From: Hoplostethus atlanticus
Lineage: Eukaryota > Chordata > Actinopteri > Trachichthyiformes > Trachichthyidae
Direction: 5' to 3'
Assembly: GCA_034670405.1 (NCBI GenBank)
Contig: JAXDDX010000280.1
Coordinates: 1 to 64,000 of the forward strand
DNA length: 64,000 nucleotides
Shown: piece by piece, positions 22,091-36,270 of the stretch
How positions within the stretch are numbered: the first letter of the stretch is position 1
Layout of the letters: every line of letters begins with the position of its first letter
Made by a program: the position numbers and the translations under genes
Notes under the pieces: model-generated
Told to the model about the DNA's origin: nothing
The model's input: the letters and a program-made list of their open reading frames with translations, nothing else
Database searches by the model: none

Positions 22091-25000
22091 GATGATAATA
22101 TCTTCTGAAATAAAGTGGAAATTTCAATTGGCAACGATCATCAACATATGCCCTTAGGTGCTGCTGAAGAGGATTTGGTGAACAGCAATTCGATAAGAGA
22201 CTATTGGAATTGGAACTGATGCTAGCATGGATTGTAAAGGTATAGACTGGCTTTGACCTGATTGCTATGACCTGATTTTTATCTCTTAAAACAAAACTGA
22301 AGAAAACATATTCTGGGGAGAAAAGGAAGAGGGATACAAGGTGAAGGCCTACTTGGTATAAATGTAAACTACAATCTAAAAATGTTTAAAAAATGAAGGT
22401 ATTCTGTGTTTAAAACTGTAATTGAGAATTGGATTGATTCCTTACAAATTCAATTGATACACAGGATCTAATTCAGAATTGTTAAAATCCAAGCAATATC
22501 CAACATGCAAGAATTTTCTGAAAGCGTCTCATTGCTCTATACAAGCCCTCCATCTAGCTAAGTGGCATTCACACTCGTGTTGTTTGTGCAGGTTGAAACG
22601 TACCAGCGAGAGGTGATGAGGAAAGAGGGAAGTGACAGAACTCGCAGTTGCTTACATCAACGACAATAATAATCCCACAGCAGGACGACGTATTGATCAG
22701 AGTGAATGGGAATCTTTGAGCATGTACAGTGTGAGTGTCATGTCGATGCGTGTACTGCATTAGCACATAGTACATTACCAGTCTTAGTCGATAGCTTATG
22801 AAACAGGTCATGTGCCACCAGGGACCAGGTTTGTTTGCCTTGCTGAAATGTTTTGTGTAATCATCATTTACAAGCCTGCTGACTTAGCCCATTTGATATT
22901 ATGGTCTGCCTTAAGTGGCCCTTACACATGAGTTGAACAAACGAGTAGACCGACAGACTATAAGTAATGGTGTATATTGTGGAGGGCTTGGATATGCTCC
23001 AGTGTTAAAAAAAGATTGAGCACACAATAATATAGTACAAGAGTGCATTAATATGAGCAGACAACACTTTGAGCACTACGAGACACAAATAAGGACCAAA
23101 GAAGTGGAAATCTTGTGCTTAGTCATTTTGTACCGAGTAGCCATGAGTATCACATCTTGTGAAGTGAAACCGACCTACAGAGAACTCATATCTTCACAAG
23201 GCCAGAATTGATGAACGTTTTTGGATTTTCCAACTGACAACCATGTTTATTTGACATTTTACACTGCTGTTGATCAGTGGTGTATTTTGATCTGGGTGGC
23301 CTGCTAGAGAGTCTGTCACATCCTTTACCCTTCAGCAAGACACCAGAGCCCTACCTGCTCTGTCATTGTAAGTCACTCTTCATAGAGAATCAGCTAAATG
23401 CCCAAAATGTAAACATTTTTCAGGATCATCGACACATTTTCTACATTTTAGAGACTATGACAACTCTCAGTCGCAGGAAAAACATTGTAAAATTGCAAAG
23501 GTTTCTTCCCATATCAGAAAGTGAAGTTGCTTATGTGTTCCTACTTCTGTCTGGTGCCTGAGAGATTTTAAAAAAGTAATATAACAAGTAGTGTAACAAA
23601 TTAACTCTCAGAGGAGGAAATGAGTAACTAGTAAAGACAAATATATTTTTTCAATTTTCCAATTCAAGAGTCCAATTCTGATGATACATTTTTTTTTTTT
23701 TCATTTTCTAGTGAAGTTTAGTATGAAGCAGGTAATCAGTAATCTGTAATGGTTTACATGTTAAAAAATAACCTTCCAACATTGGTTATCGCTCTTTCCT
23801 GGGCATGCATGGATTACCGGATGGGAACGTCAACGTGCCTTGAAGTTCCAGATGACCCGAAAGTTTAACGATATTGCGACATCTCGGTAAATTCAAATTG
23901 ACTATGTGCCCATGACATCTTTGAGATGCTTTGAGCTACGAGCGTACACACTCCTCCCTCTGCTCTGCTGTATCATTTGGTCATGATTCAGGCTCTGTTG
24001 GTATCGCCAGCGGTCCTTTTTTTAGTCACCCTTGCGTATAGATGTGCATAATATTTCAGCTATCTTCAATATTTAGTATCGTTTTCGTAATCTATCTGAC
24101 AGGGCAGGCACTTGACTCGGTGAATACTTGAAGGAGCTGATGTATGACGTACAGGATGAAGTGGTGATCACTGGGAAGGGAGGCCCACTGCTTTCCACAG
24201 GGAACCAAGGCAGCGTAATCCATCCATGAGGCTTGGAGCTCATTGCATGAAGAGTTTTCATTTCAAAATAGATGTCCACCAAGAAGAAAATTACACCTTT
24301 TCCTACTAAGTGATTCCTGGCATGAAAGCAAAATTGAAAATGCAATCTAATGAATGTTTTGAGGTAATTTTACTTGAAAAATGTATACTTTTACCCCATT
24401 ATATTTCAAAACAAATGTCCTGCTTTTTACTCCCATTAGATGTACATGCTACATATGTTATCGTACACATCTTTCTCCCTCCTACATTTTCTGCTCAAAA
24501 TGTTTTTTTCCTTTGACCCAAAGAGGAAGCATACAGGTTAACGCTTTGATGGTGAAAAGCTCCCTAGCACTGCAGCACGAGAACAACACACACTTTTAGT
24601 TTTCATCCCTGCATCTCATTTTAGAATATTAAATACAAAACTCTTCCCAAAGTAGTATTCCACCATTTTGCTTTCGCTGCAGTAAAGACCTTTTGTATTT
24701 TGGACCAAAGGAGTAAAAGCAGGCTCTGTGCAGCCTGCACGCCGTGTATAGAGTTCCAAAGTAAAGTGTCAATAAAACTCATTGAGAGCCGGTGCCATGG
24801 TATGAATTAGCACTCGTGGCGTTAATGAAGGGTGGAGAGGGGGCCGAGGTGTCATGAATGTGAGGGGGGAAGAAGAAACGCTCCGCGCTCGTCTCCGACA
24901 AAGCTCTGACTCACCTCTGTCTCATCCATTAGGCTCCTGCGTGAAGCCGGAATGCACAAAAGAGTCTGCTAATGCATAGATAACCTAGAGGTCCCGCTAT

Positions 25001-25861
25001 CTATTTCTTCTCGCTTCCTTTCTCACATCCACTCATTGCTCTGTTTTTACTTCATCCCTCACTCTCCCCTCCCTCTTCCAATGCCTCTCTCTGTCCACAT
25101 CTGTGAAATGGGTGAAATGGCTGAGATATTTTGTCTTTAAAGGATAAGGACATTTTATTGCTGAGGTTTCATCTCATTTACAGTGGTGTGTAGATCTTTA
25201 CACCCCTTCATTAAGGCCGGGCTGGACATTAATATGGAACAGGCCATTCTTTTGAGCCTTGGAAGATGGATGGCATGAGGATGTGGTCACTTTGGCAAGG
25301 GGGGGGTGATTTAAATTCCCATTCCACCTATTAAATGCCATGGACCATTAATGGTTCTTGATTAATTCTTTACAACATGAAGAGACTGGCGAGTGTTTTA
25401 TCACCTTAAACTCTGTAATCGCTTGTTCAGAATGTGTTGATCTGAGATAATGGGCCAATAAAGTGCAGTTTAGTGCGTGGATAGGAAGTGCAGAAAGACA
25501 AAGTCAGGTCTCATAATATGATTTCAAAATTCATAGTTTTTTTCCCAATTGGGTTCTTGCACATTTCACTGGATCCTTGGGAACAGAGCATGAAATCAAT
25601 GCAGTCAAGGTCTATACTTTTAGAAACAAGATAGCTCTTTCACTTGAGTCTGCAGTTGTATCTCAGGAGAAATTAATCTGTTGGTATTGTGATTCTAGAT
25701 TTTGATCACATTAATGAGAAACTTGTGTCAATCATGAATTGGAAAGCCATGTCCTGGCCCCATATTGTACCAATTCATGGGATTTCAGCAATGATTTCTG
25801 TCAGTCATATCCACAGCGTAGTGGTATACTGTAAACTCATGCAAGTTTTTAAATGTATTTT
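22091..25861. other. gene-poor intergenic stretch
   Basis: No coding homology. A SINE-like piece is present at about 23330-23412 (...GTAAGTCACTC...CAGCTAAATGCCCAAAATGTAAA). The remainder is AT-rich unique-looking sequence. Confidence 0.5.
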
Positions 25862-25960
25862 ATTTGATCTATTCAACCTTTATTTAACCAGGTTAGTCCA
25901 GCTGAAGAATTTCTTGTTCAAGCAAACCTGGCCAAGAAAGCAGCATCAAGACAGACAAAA
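25862..25960 (+). repeat. dispersed teleost repeat fragment
   Basis: 'AACCTTTATTTAACCAGGTTAG' followed by 'CAAACCTGGCCAAGAAAGCAGCA' matches a repeat I recall as abundant in fish genomes. Family name not certain. Confidence 0.5.
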
Positions 25961-26267
25961 AACTTGCAGACTAACAACTACAAGAATGAACAACAACAGA
26001 ATACAGTCAAAACCACTTAAAAGAGAGTAAAATCTTGTGTATAAGGGCTCTAAAGCCCACTAGACCAAGAACAAACCAGCATGCTGACAGGGTCAAATGT
26101 TGACTACTCCTTATGAGTGTGACACAAGATCCTTCATAATCGGATTAAACTCCCCAAGAGAGGCCAGCTTTTTTTTATTTTTTACTTTAAGCCATGTCAC
26201 AGTATGTTCTGTGAAGAGGGAGCAGAAAACATAAAGACACTTTGGCCTAATTCAGTGACATTGCAGG

Positions 26268-26525
26268 GTGTTCACACTATGACCAACTTGTTTGATGGGT
26301 CGTTCTATTCTGACCAATTGTGGGCGGAGCAAGAGGCTCCCGTTGCATCTGTACAGTCCTCTCATGCAGCTACGAAGTCTTGAACGGTCACCGACTTTTC
26401 TCACTCGACAAGCTTGTTGACCGTCCACACATCAGCCGAGTTTCATTGGTCGCTCTGCTCTGTAGGAAATGAACGGACTTCCGGTAACCTGCTGATCATG
26501 TTGCTCGCCGTGTGAATGCACAGTT
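26268..26525. mobile_element. possible MITE with imperfect inverted ends
   Basis: The left end has GTTCACAC..TGACCAAC. The right end in reverse complement reads GCATTCACACGGCGAGCAAC. The match is partial and no clear target duplication was found. The body is about 255 bases and non-coding. Confidence 0.45.
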
Positions 26526-29500
26526 AGGGACAACATAGTTTGGGTTAATAACAAACTAGGTTTAGGTTGATTTATTTATGGCACCAAGTGGGTTCAGGTC
26601 CAGCTCACGACCACTACATGGCTTCCCCCTCTTCCCTTTTTCTTCTCTCATCCTCAACTAATGACCTATTGGTAATTACTAATTACCACAAAAACTCATC
26701 TAAGTACTCTAATGTGTTACAAAGTACAAAGCTACAAAGTTAAAAAAAAAAAAAAGAAAAAGTACTGCATTACCCCCGACACTGCTAATGAGGCAGAAAT
26801 GTCAGAGAAATAACTGAGTACTACTACTGCTACCACTTCTATTACTTCTGCAATAATAACAACAACATTGCAAAGCTCTGCAGGCTCAGTGAAACATACA
26901 TCATGACTTATGACCCATCAGGCATGCTGTCCTTCATAGATTACTGATCTGTGCTCAATAAACTAATTTAAAATATAATGTGATTACTTTCTGATTAGGT
27001 TCCTCTGCTTCCAAAACAACAGGGTGTGCAATTAAAGGCTGTATTCCAGTTCAGACACTGTAGTTCAAATAATGTCCTTGCCGTTGCAGTTATTTCAAGA
27101 TGTATTAAACTGTTTGTGTCTGTCATCTCATGATGCTTCTTTCTCTTCAAGCATTTTCATGTTCATCTGTTATTTCATTACTGTGTTTTTTTGAAGTGAC
27201 TGCCCTGATCAATCCCCCAAAATCCCCAATCTAAATCAATCACAGAAAAGTCCACAAATGACCACTGGGAGGATGTGATATCAATGAAATCAGCATCAAA
27301 TATTGCATTTATTACAGAGCTATGACATTGATAACAAGTTACTTTTCCAAACGGTTTGTAGGGGATGTACACACTGGGTTACAGGACCATCTCTCACAAC
27401 AAAATAAATCCAGCCTGTTGGACCAGAGATAAACAGTGCGTGACTCACTGGAGAGGGAAACTTGCAGTTGTGCCCTTCCTCGCTGGAAGGAAACTGAAAT
27501 GACTAATCTGAGAAAATGCGTTAAATCCCATTTAAACGTATCCATCTCTCTCCCTCCTCGCCCTCTGGAACTACAGCTATACCTGATTAGATCACCAGAC
27601 GGCTTCATGACTGTACCTATTACCTATCCCATTACTGCATGAACCCACCCAGCTATCATCCAGGTCTAGTCGCTGTCACTCAGTAGCAGAGCGCCATAGT
27701 GACAAATTACGAGAATCATCTTGAAATGGTCAGGGTCAGGGAGAAGAGGAAAGAGCACCGAGGTCAGAACGATATGTGCAACTCAACTTGAGTATATCGT
27801 CAAAAGGAGTCTGGTAACATGTTATTACAAGGAACAGAGTATCTCTCTCTCTTTCTATCTGTCTCTATATATTTTTGGCTCTTTTTTTACTCTCTCGCTA
27901 AAGGAAGCATCACAAGTCCTGCTGTTGGATAACCATTGTGCCTTAATCACATATTGCCTTTATTCTCTTTAAATCCTCTCTTTAAATCTTATGTAGTTTG
28001 TAGCACCCCCTCACACACACATCATTTAAGTGGAAATATCATAAACCACAGTGTTCGTTCTCTCGCACACACACACAAATTAAGTGGAAATATGACACTC
28101 TTTATATTCATATTTGCTTTCTATCGAGGCACCATCATATCAGATCAATTGAGCATGTCATTACTATTGATTTCATCCATTCTACTCACAGGGTTTCTTA
28201 AATTGGGAACACATTTACTGCCTCAGGGCAGACATTCAACTGGGTGACGTCCATTGTGCAATCATTCTCGGGATTATGATAGGTGCATCATAGGGGGTGC
28301 TTATGAAATCACACTAACAAACATCTCATTTAGCCTCCATGAAGCTGTTTTAATAGCACAAAATAATACTCTCCCAGTGTATTTCATCTTGGTTAATGGC
28401 ACACCAAGACAGGATCAGTTGTAACTACTTAAGGACTCTGGCAAATGGACGTATTGAAAGAAAAGGGGAGGGGGGAACATCAAGGCTAAAATTAGGCTAC
28501 ATAGGGTTTAAATGTGATGGTTTAGTAGACGTCTACAAAAATGAAAGCATTATCTTGTACCTATGGACTTCGGTGCATAGTCCAGATATTTACAGCTGTT
28601 TATCTGTTGTTTAAATATATAATAATGTATTTCCTGCTTGGTCTAACACAAAGCAATACACAAAAAGATCCTGGGCGATATGAATGATAAAGCATAGACA
28701 CGATGTTGAAATCACATCTAGTGCTCAATGACTAACTAACAAAGAAGTATGCATCCTATATCTACACATCCTTAGCCATGCAGAATCCTTGTATCTCAAA
28801 CTGTCCCTTTTATCTAGTGTAACTGAGAGCTCATATTGTCTCCCGTGTGTAGGAAATGTTTCATGACCGAGAGATCAAGCCAAACCATTAAAGATGCATT
28901 GCTAAAAAGTTGATATTAGTCAATACGATACGGTTATCAACAGCAAATCAACCGCTGACTTTCAGAAAACAAAGGTTTTGTCACAACACTGATGATACAC
29001 CCTTGTTGCACCCTTGCCTGCACTATTACCACTGGGCCAGACTGTAGCTGAGGCTGTTGCCTGCAGATTCTGCAGTGTGTTAGGCAGCTGACATGGTGTC
29101 ATCACTGATCTGGTTTCTGTTAAACTGCACTGACACCTGTACAAATCCATTGGACATGGAGCCTGGGGAAAGCAATCTACTGCAGCCAGACTAGCCACCA
29201 AGATACTGGCACTGAAAATGAAACAATGATGAAATAATTGAATGTGTATGGGGGCACCAGACTTGGGAATACTGTATGTGATCACTTTGCTGTTCTTATT
29301 CCTCAGTAAATCTCTCTTACAGAATCATTCTTTGATCCCAAACAAGACACTAGTAAGACTTGTGGCTATATGTAAAACACTACAAGCATTTACAAATTTA
29401 GGCTGACAGCAAGTCCACAAATCTTCAATCCTGGTGTAGGCAGCAGAAACCCTGACAGCTATTGTAGCCGATTAATGTGAGAATGTTTCTGATGTAATGG

Positions 29501-31813
29501 CAAAGAAACTGACCTGGTTTTACAATATTAAATGAATATACTGCCAACTGAAATCATGAAATTCTTGGGTATTGGTTATGGTTAGGTTTGAACTCAATAA
29601 AGAAATAGTACTAGATTTGGAAAATGAGATTTAGTTTTTATGGACCTGTCAATGATCTATTTTAAGGGGTCCAAAAAAAAAATAATTATGTTATAAAATG
29701 TATTTATAAAATGAAGAAACATAACTAAATGATTGTCATAAATTGGTTGACTCTTTAAAATACATTTCCAGTTGTTATTATAATGTTATATTGCAGAGAT
29801 ATACCACCAAAAGACACAAATTGTGCTGGAGTAAACCTAGCTATAAACCTAGTTCATTCTTCATTAAAACATTTCCTCAGTATTGAGTCATTATCTGTTG
29901 ATGACACATTAATCACTCATTTTCTTCCTTATCTGCATGAATATTCTCTTTACTGAAAATGAGAAAAGATTATGCACACTCATTACTATTATCATTAAAA
30001 TCATCATTATCGTGTGCTTAGCATAATAACTGTACTCAACTGATTCAGTTATTGAGCTTATATTGTCTTGTTAGGCTGGTCTGAGAAGAATGAAATAGCT
30101 TTCTTTAAATAAGTTTCTTTAAACTTTTCTTCTTATTTATTTTCTCTGACATACAATACTAAGGATCAGTCAAAAAAACATATTCTAAATAAGCTTCTTT
30201 TAAAGTGCCATAGTGCTCATGGACATTCAGTGATTTCAGGCAGTGCCCGATGGTGTTATAATAAATTCAGCTAGACAATGAACATTAAATCTCTCTATTC
30301 AGTTGTTGAATCATTTTCTCTTTCTCTAAAAAAAACTGGAAAAATGCTTATAAAATGTATTTATATATCAGAATTATTCTATTCTATATAAATAAGATGA
30401 ATATCCTATTGTTTGTTATATATTAATTTATATGTCCTACTTGTATTGTGGCACACAGCCAATGAAGCTGCTCAAAAGTAAATTACAGTTAAGTACACTC
30501 TATTACAGCGGTGCAGCTGAATGGTAACGAATGAATGGTATGTCAGCACAATCTGTGACTTTCTCCTTGTTAGTAGTGATCAGGTGCTATGTGGTTACTG
30601 CTGATGGTGACACTAGTACTATCAGAGCCACGGGGAGAGCAGACTAATGGGGGGAAAAACAGATTATTCCAGGTGAGAAGGGTTATTTAAAGTATCACTT
30701 CAGAGTGATCAAAATCAAAGTGCAGGAAGCAGACAAAACAAAACATATTGAAGAGACTCCCAGTGCAAATAAAAAGGGACCACAGAGTGAGAATCCTAAC
30801 AGGGAACAGCAGTGGTTATCCTCAACAACAATAATCCCCCAGGATCCATTAGTCAGGGTCCAGGCATGCTGGGGACAACAAGATCTTTCCTAATTAACTA
30901 TTTTCATCCCTTATTCATTTGAAGCAAACAACACTATCAACACCATCTCTACACACAGGTAGGCGCACGCTGGTTAAAAAAAAAAGTCAGATAACATGTT
31001 TCAGCACTTTCTTACCTGTATCTGTGACTTAAAGATGTTCTCTCAGGGTCCTTCTTCTATGCGTATAGGAGAGTTTGGTGGTTCAGCTCGTATCCTTAGG
31101 CTAGGAGTTTCAACAACTGAACGCATGCCTCCTCTGAGGCTTTTTATAATGGCACACCCCTTCCCTCCTGGCTCAACCCTCCAGTTCTCCCCCCTCCCTT
31201 CCCCTGTATGTCACCATTCACATCACCATAGAGGAGAGGTAGAGAGGGGTGGTTCCCCATACTCTGTTACGCACAAATCGGACAGACACAACCCAGGGCC
31301 CACGGTGACGTATGAGATATTGCCTACGCCACCGATTTTGTCTTCACTGAGCCAACTAATGTGGCTCTAAAAATACGCATCATCCACCATGAGATTCATC
31401 TGGAACCCCTATGTCTAAGGTATCCATACAACCCACAACCTAACCACCAGCCTGAAGTCAAGGTCAGGCTGAAAAAACAAACAAAACCAGACGTTTGCTC
31501 CACAAATTCAAGTTGAAGTGAGAAATGCAATCCCACATAGGTGGTTACTGGTCAATATGCTTATTTACGCTGGAGCAAGGAAAGCAAGGACAGAGACTTC
31601 TTTTGTTGTTGCCAATGCCTCTAAACAGGGCACAACTTGCTTTTCCCATATTAAAGAATGAACACTCCTGAGCAGTGCAGTCTATTGAGCTGCAATATGC
31701 AGGAGGACAGTATGAGTCATGCAAGCAATTTGGGAATGGAAAGACCTGTCCCAAGGCACAGAGAGCTTTCTCTATAGGCCATGGTGTGAAACACATGTTC
31801 AGTACTTGGTCAG
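26526..31813. other. gene-poor intergenic stretch
   Basis: AT-rich, no coding homology, no recognised repeat of size. Small open frames here have no motif or splice support. Confidence 0.5.
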
Positions 31814-31840
31814 GGTCATGGTCATGGTCATGGTCATGGT
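31814..31840. repeat. GGTCAT hexamer repeat
   Basis: Four to five copies of GGTCAT lead into the larger GAT/GAG array. Confidence 0.85.
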
Positions 31841-32215
31841 GATGATAATAATGATGTCAACGAGAAGGAGAATGATGGCGATGAAGAAGAGGAGGAAGAT
31901 GAAAATGAGGATGTGATGATGATGATGTTGAGAAGAAGGAAAGCAATAGTGATGAAGAGGAGGAGGAACAGGATGAAAATGAGGATGGTAATGATGCCGA
32001 CAAGAAGGAGAGCGATGGTGATGATGATTATGATGATAAAGAAGAGGAAGAGGAGGATGAAAATGAGGATGGTGAAGATGCCGATGATGCCGACAAGGAG
32101 ATTGATGGTGATGATGATTATGGTGGTAAGGAAGAGGATGAAGGGGAGGATGAAAATTAGGATGATGAAATGAGGATGAAAATTAAGGCATGAGGAGGAT
32201 CAAGAAGTAAAATAT
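31841..32215 (+). repeat. GAT/GAG-rich minisatellite array
   Basis: Purine-biased GAT, GAA and GAG triplets are arranged in degenerate higher-order units of about 85-90 bases. Each unit contains GATGAAAATGAGGATGGT, then GATGCCGACAAG, then GATGGTGATGATGATTATG. One frame codes for an acidic Asp/Glu run of about 80 residues ending at 32159. No splice signals or flanking homology make this a gene. Confidence 0.75.
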
Positions 32216-32279
32216 GATTCTCATGATGACAACAACGGTAACGGTAATGTGATGAAAATACCAGCGATGACGGTGACGA

Positions 32280-32455
32280 CTACGATAATGATGAGGATAA
32301 TGATGATGACAATGATGACCATAATGATGAGGATGATAATGAGGATAATGATGAGAATAATGATGAGAATAATGATGAGAATAATGATGAAGATAATGAT
32401 GAGGATAACAATGAAGATAATGATGATGATAATGATTAGCATAATGATGAGGACG
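32280..32455 (+). repeat. 12-base tandem repeat (GATGAGAATAAT type)
   Basis: Several near-perfect 12-mers GATGAGAATAAT lie between more degenerate GAT triplets. The array is separated from the previous one by about 65 bases. Confidence 0.85.
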
Positions 32456-35400
32456 ACGGTCAATGACAAACAGGTTCAACTTCCTTTTTTTTCGAGGCGA
32501 CACCACTCCCAGCTGCCTGTGACACCGTGGAAGTCGGTCCTGAACCTGTGTGAGGTCTGATAGTGATGGATGAACTGGGTACATAGACGGAGCCTTCGGT
32601 TCAGCTGAGATAAGGAGCTGAGGGGGAACAAACAGCTGTTGCGAGGCCTGTCTGTCATTGATATCGCTGTTATCCGCAGCCATCCAGTGTACGTAAACAC
32701 TTTCTCTCAGGTGGCTAAGGGTGTAGTGATTAACTTGATGACAGAGAAGGTCATGCCTGCTCGGTGCCACATATGGCTGCTGTTAGGAGAAAACCTCCAG
32801 AAGTCCAGATTTGGTGTTTACGTTTTTAATTGAAGTGTTTTAAAAGTCCTAACTCTAGAGCTGGTGAAAGCCAGCGAGAACCTGTTCTGTCAATTTACAG
32901 CATCTTTGAGAATATAAAAGTTTTTCTCAATTCTTGGAAAGTTTACTTTCTCATGCACACACTGAGGCTTTGTCATAACTTATTTTTGGAGAGTTTTGTC
33001 GTTCACATGATTTAAAATGAATAGCAACTTTTTTTTTAGGAAGGATAATGTTGTTAAGTGGATAGCTAATAATAAAATTACTTGTGGGCCAGAATACAAC
33101 ATAGAGCCAAACATTTACCAATGATGTGTCTAAAACTGAAGCTTTCAACCTTCAGCAATTCTCTGCAAGGATTACAAACACAATAATAATAATATTCCAC
33201 TGAAATGTGTAATAGATTTCCAAACAGCCATAGCAACATTAAAGCTAGATGGAATATCATAATGAGTAGACTAAAGTGGGTTAATTCATTCTGATATATC
33301 TTTTCCATTGAATATCCATTGTTTTGTTTTCAATGGATTCACAGTAAATAATCATTGATATTGATATCATTGCTTATCACCTAATCCTATACCATGAATC
33401 TAATAATGTTGAATTAAAAACTCTTTCTAAACTTTCTAAAATGAGATAGCCACCATTTGAAAAATTTGACACCCATGTTCTTACAAAATGATTGCTGGCA
33501 TGAAAGCAGAGCTCACTATGGAATATTATTAAAGTTATTATCTATCCCAGGACATTTGCCTACAAATACTAACATTTCAGAAAATGGAATAATTTGTTTT
33601 TTCCCAATATTGAGTCATAAATATTGGGCAACTTTGCAATGCTTTGGGTTCAGGGTGCTATCCCAGTGTTATAGGCAAGCTATGACAATAACCTATACTT
33701 TTTTGCTAACTGCCCAAAATAGCAAGTACATTCAGAAATTTTGAAGCCAGTTTAATTTCTTGGCAGCCAAAGTAGTTTTTGGGAAGAAAATGCTGACTGA
33801 TCAATGGGTGGCTACCTGCCAAAGCAGTTGGTAGAATTCACCACTATTTGGCTCGTGGTTGGTGGTAATTTCAAGTTGTAGTCATAGTCTCCTCTACATC
33901 TCATCCAGCCAAGGTATTTTACTGTCCTCCTCAACAATGAAACTCGATGATGTGGAACCAAAGGGGATCTCTGTAGTGGTTTATGGCAGCTCACGGCTTT
34001 CACCTGTCAAGATGCAACCAATCATTATTAACAGCAGGCCTCTAATTAATTTTGCCAGGAGAAGAAGTACATTTCCATCCCAAAAGCTTTCTTAATTTTG
34101 CATTGAAAAAGTATTACACCAATCTGCAGTGTCAACATCTGAAAACTCAAGACAAAGTTGCATTTCAGAGACTAAGAACTGAATGAGACTGTATTTCATC
34201 TGTTTTTGTATATATTGATCTTGTTACGTAACTCCCTCCAGATATATTCTCTTCAGTGCCAGTTGCAGTACAAAGTTGCCAAGGTGGCATCTGAGGATGC
34301 AATGAGTTATAAATCTACAACCTTCATATGAACTTTAATACATTAATTTTACACATTTAAAACAAATCAGAAAATTCTTTGTACAAGAGTGACCACTATG
34401 AAATTGAGTGTGGGATGCTGAGAAGATCTTGACTGATGTTTACTGTATCTCTGCAGCGAGCTGATGCTAGACCTATTCAGGATTAAAGGAGAGGGTTTTG
34501 ACCTCAATCAGGGATATAATTACAATTGCCCCTCCTGTTGGTAGACTCCCTAATTAGCAAGCAAAATCCAAGCCCCTACCGAAACACAATTAGTCTGAAA
34601 ACAGAGGTGATTAAAACTATAATTCTTATTGGACTCATTAACATCTTTTTGGGGTGCCTGGATTGCTCTATTGAATTTGTCAAGAAATTCAATTTTGGCT
34701 GCCTTGTGGTTCCCACAAAATAATTCCTAATAAATTCCCGAGCCATAATGCTTTCTATTATGCTCAATGTGTGCATCCAGATATCTGTCAAAACGAGTGA
34801 GATATGATAATAGAATAGAGGGCATTTGCTTCAAGATAAAAACAACTGAGGTGTGACTGACTCCATCTTCCCCCAGTAATGAAGAATATTCATGATTGGC
34901 ATTGCTGATAAGAGCTATGGCTCACATAAGAACACACATACACACACACAAACACAAATTTACAAGCTGCTCTTCTTTTTCACAATGTACTTCAGTACAA
35001 TGAGTCACGATGTTGCCTGTTATATGCTATCAGCAGAGCAAACACACACACACACACATTCACAGCAAAACTATTATCTGTCATCACCAGTGTTGCTGCT
35101 GCTCCAACAAAAACAGTCGATAACAATGCAGCACTAGCAGTTTGCACTTTGCGTGTGTTTGTTGGTCAGAAGCTCTAGCTGATTAAAGGAAATGAGAGAT
35201 GTTTCTGCACTACTTCAATGCCTATTGTCACGTTAAATAACTTGAATGCAATTCATCCTATTACAGCAGATTCATTGGTATAATATCTAAGGCACCGGCA
35301 CTAGGTCTACAATAATCATCTTCCTAAAAAATGCTTAGCATTATTAGAAACTGAGGAAATTTCTATAGTAATCTAATGCGTCCTGAGATGGGAATCATCT

Positions 35401-36100
35401 AAAAAAACTTTTATAATTTTACCATAATGATAATGCAAAAATATACTACCTAATTGCGCTGCACGATGAGGGCTAAATGATAATCCCAATGATTTTGCTA
35501 GATATTGTGATAAGTTATCAATCATGATCATTAATCTTGATGATATGAGGAACACCTTTTTGTTACCACACTTTTTGCATCTTACATCAGCATCTTTGCT
35601 ACTTACACGACAAATTGTAAATGATTTGAAACATTTTCATATTGCTGATATGCCAGTGCTCTTGTGGAAACTAAAATCGCGATATACTATGAAATTCATA
35701 CATTATAAAACGGATACTTCCGGTCCTCACTTCTGATCGGTTGAGTGATGTTTGAAACAGTGAACCTCCTTGCCGGTGTAAAAGAAAATACACACCTGTG
35801 ACGCCAGAACAGCATGCGCCAACCAGAAATCACTATTTATACTTATAAAAACTTGTCGCTTAGCAACCAAGTTGTTTACCTACTGTTCAAGAACTATATT
35901 GCTTGCAGAAGCATAATATCTAACTATTACAGTAACTATTGCTTAATTATTTGTGCGGGCTATTGCACCAGAAGTGCCTTGCTTTAAAAATTCAACTTTG
36001 CTGTGTGGACATTTGGAATCATATTACACTCTACTGCACTGCTCGCAACCAATCAAAACATGCGATAGAATTTACGTAGCCAATCACACACAGCGCGGGA
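32456..36100. other. intergenic, upstream of the kinase gene
   Basis: No coding homology. Short CA patches lie at about 34.93 and 35.04 kb. The block at about 34.5-34.9 kb contains several TAATTAG/ATTAG-like motifs and could be regulatory, but nothing here proves it. Confidence 0.4.
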
Positions 36101-36270
36101 TGCTCCGAAAGACGGAAGTTGTAGTTGTTCAACACTGTCCCTTTTGATATCAGTAGTTTTGTGAACAATAACAAACCAAGCTGTTTGGTTATGGAGCGAT
36201 ACGGGTTACTAAAGTAGGATATAGATTCTGGTTGATCTGTTATGGTTGTCATTAAGCTTCAGTCGCACGG
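36100..36270 (+). other. probable 5'UTR exon of the kinase gene
   Basis: The donor CACGG|GTAAGT marks an exon end at 36270. A matching acceptor (TTTTGGCAG) precedes a second exon beginning at 36695, which carries the start codon at 36764. The left boundary is not defined. Confidence 0.45.

Noticed and set aside
31913..32173. Met/Arg/Lys-rich open frame of 86 codons
   Set aside because: A reading frame through the GAT/GAG array made long by its lack of stop triplets.
32183..32770. 195-codon open frame on the - strand, His/Tyr-rich
   Set aside because: The His/Tyr part is the GAT array read backwards. The rest has no motif and no splice support.
34500..34900. AT-rich block with several TAATTAG-like motifs, possibly a conserved enhancer
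   Set aside because: Such motifs are expected by chance in AT-rich DNA. Without an alignment to other species it cannot be claimed.
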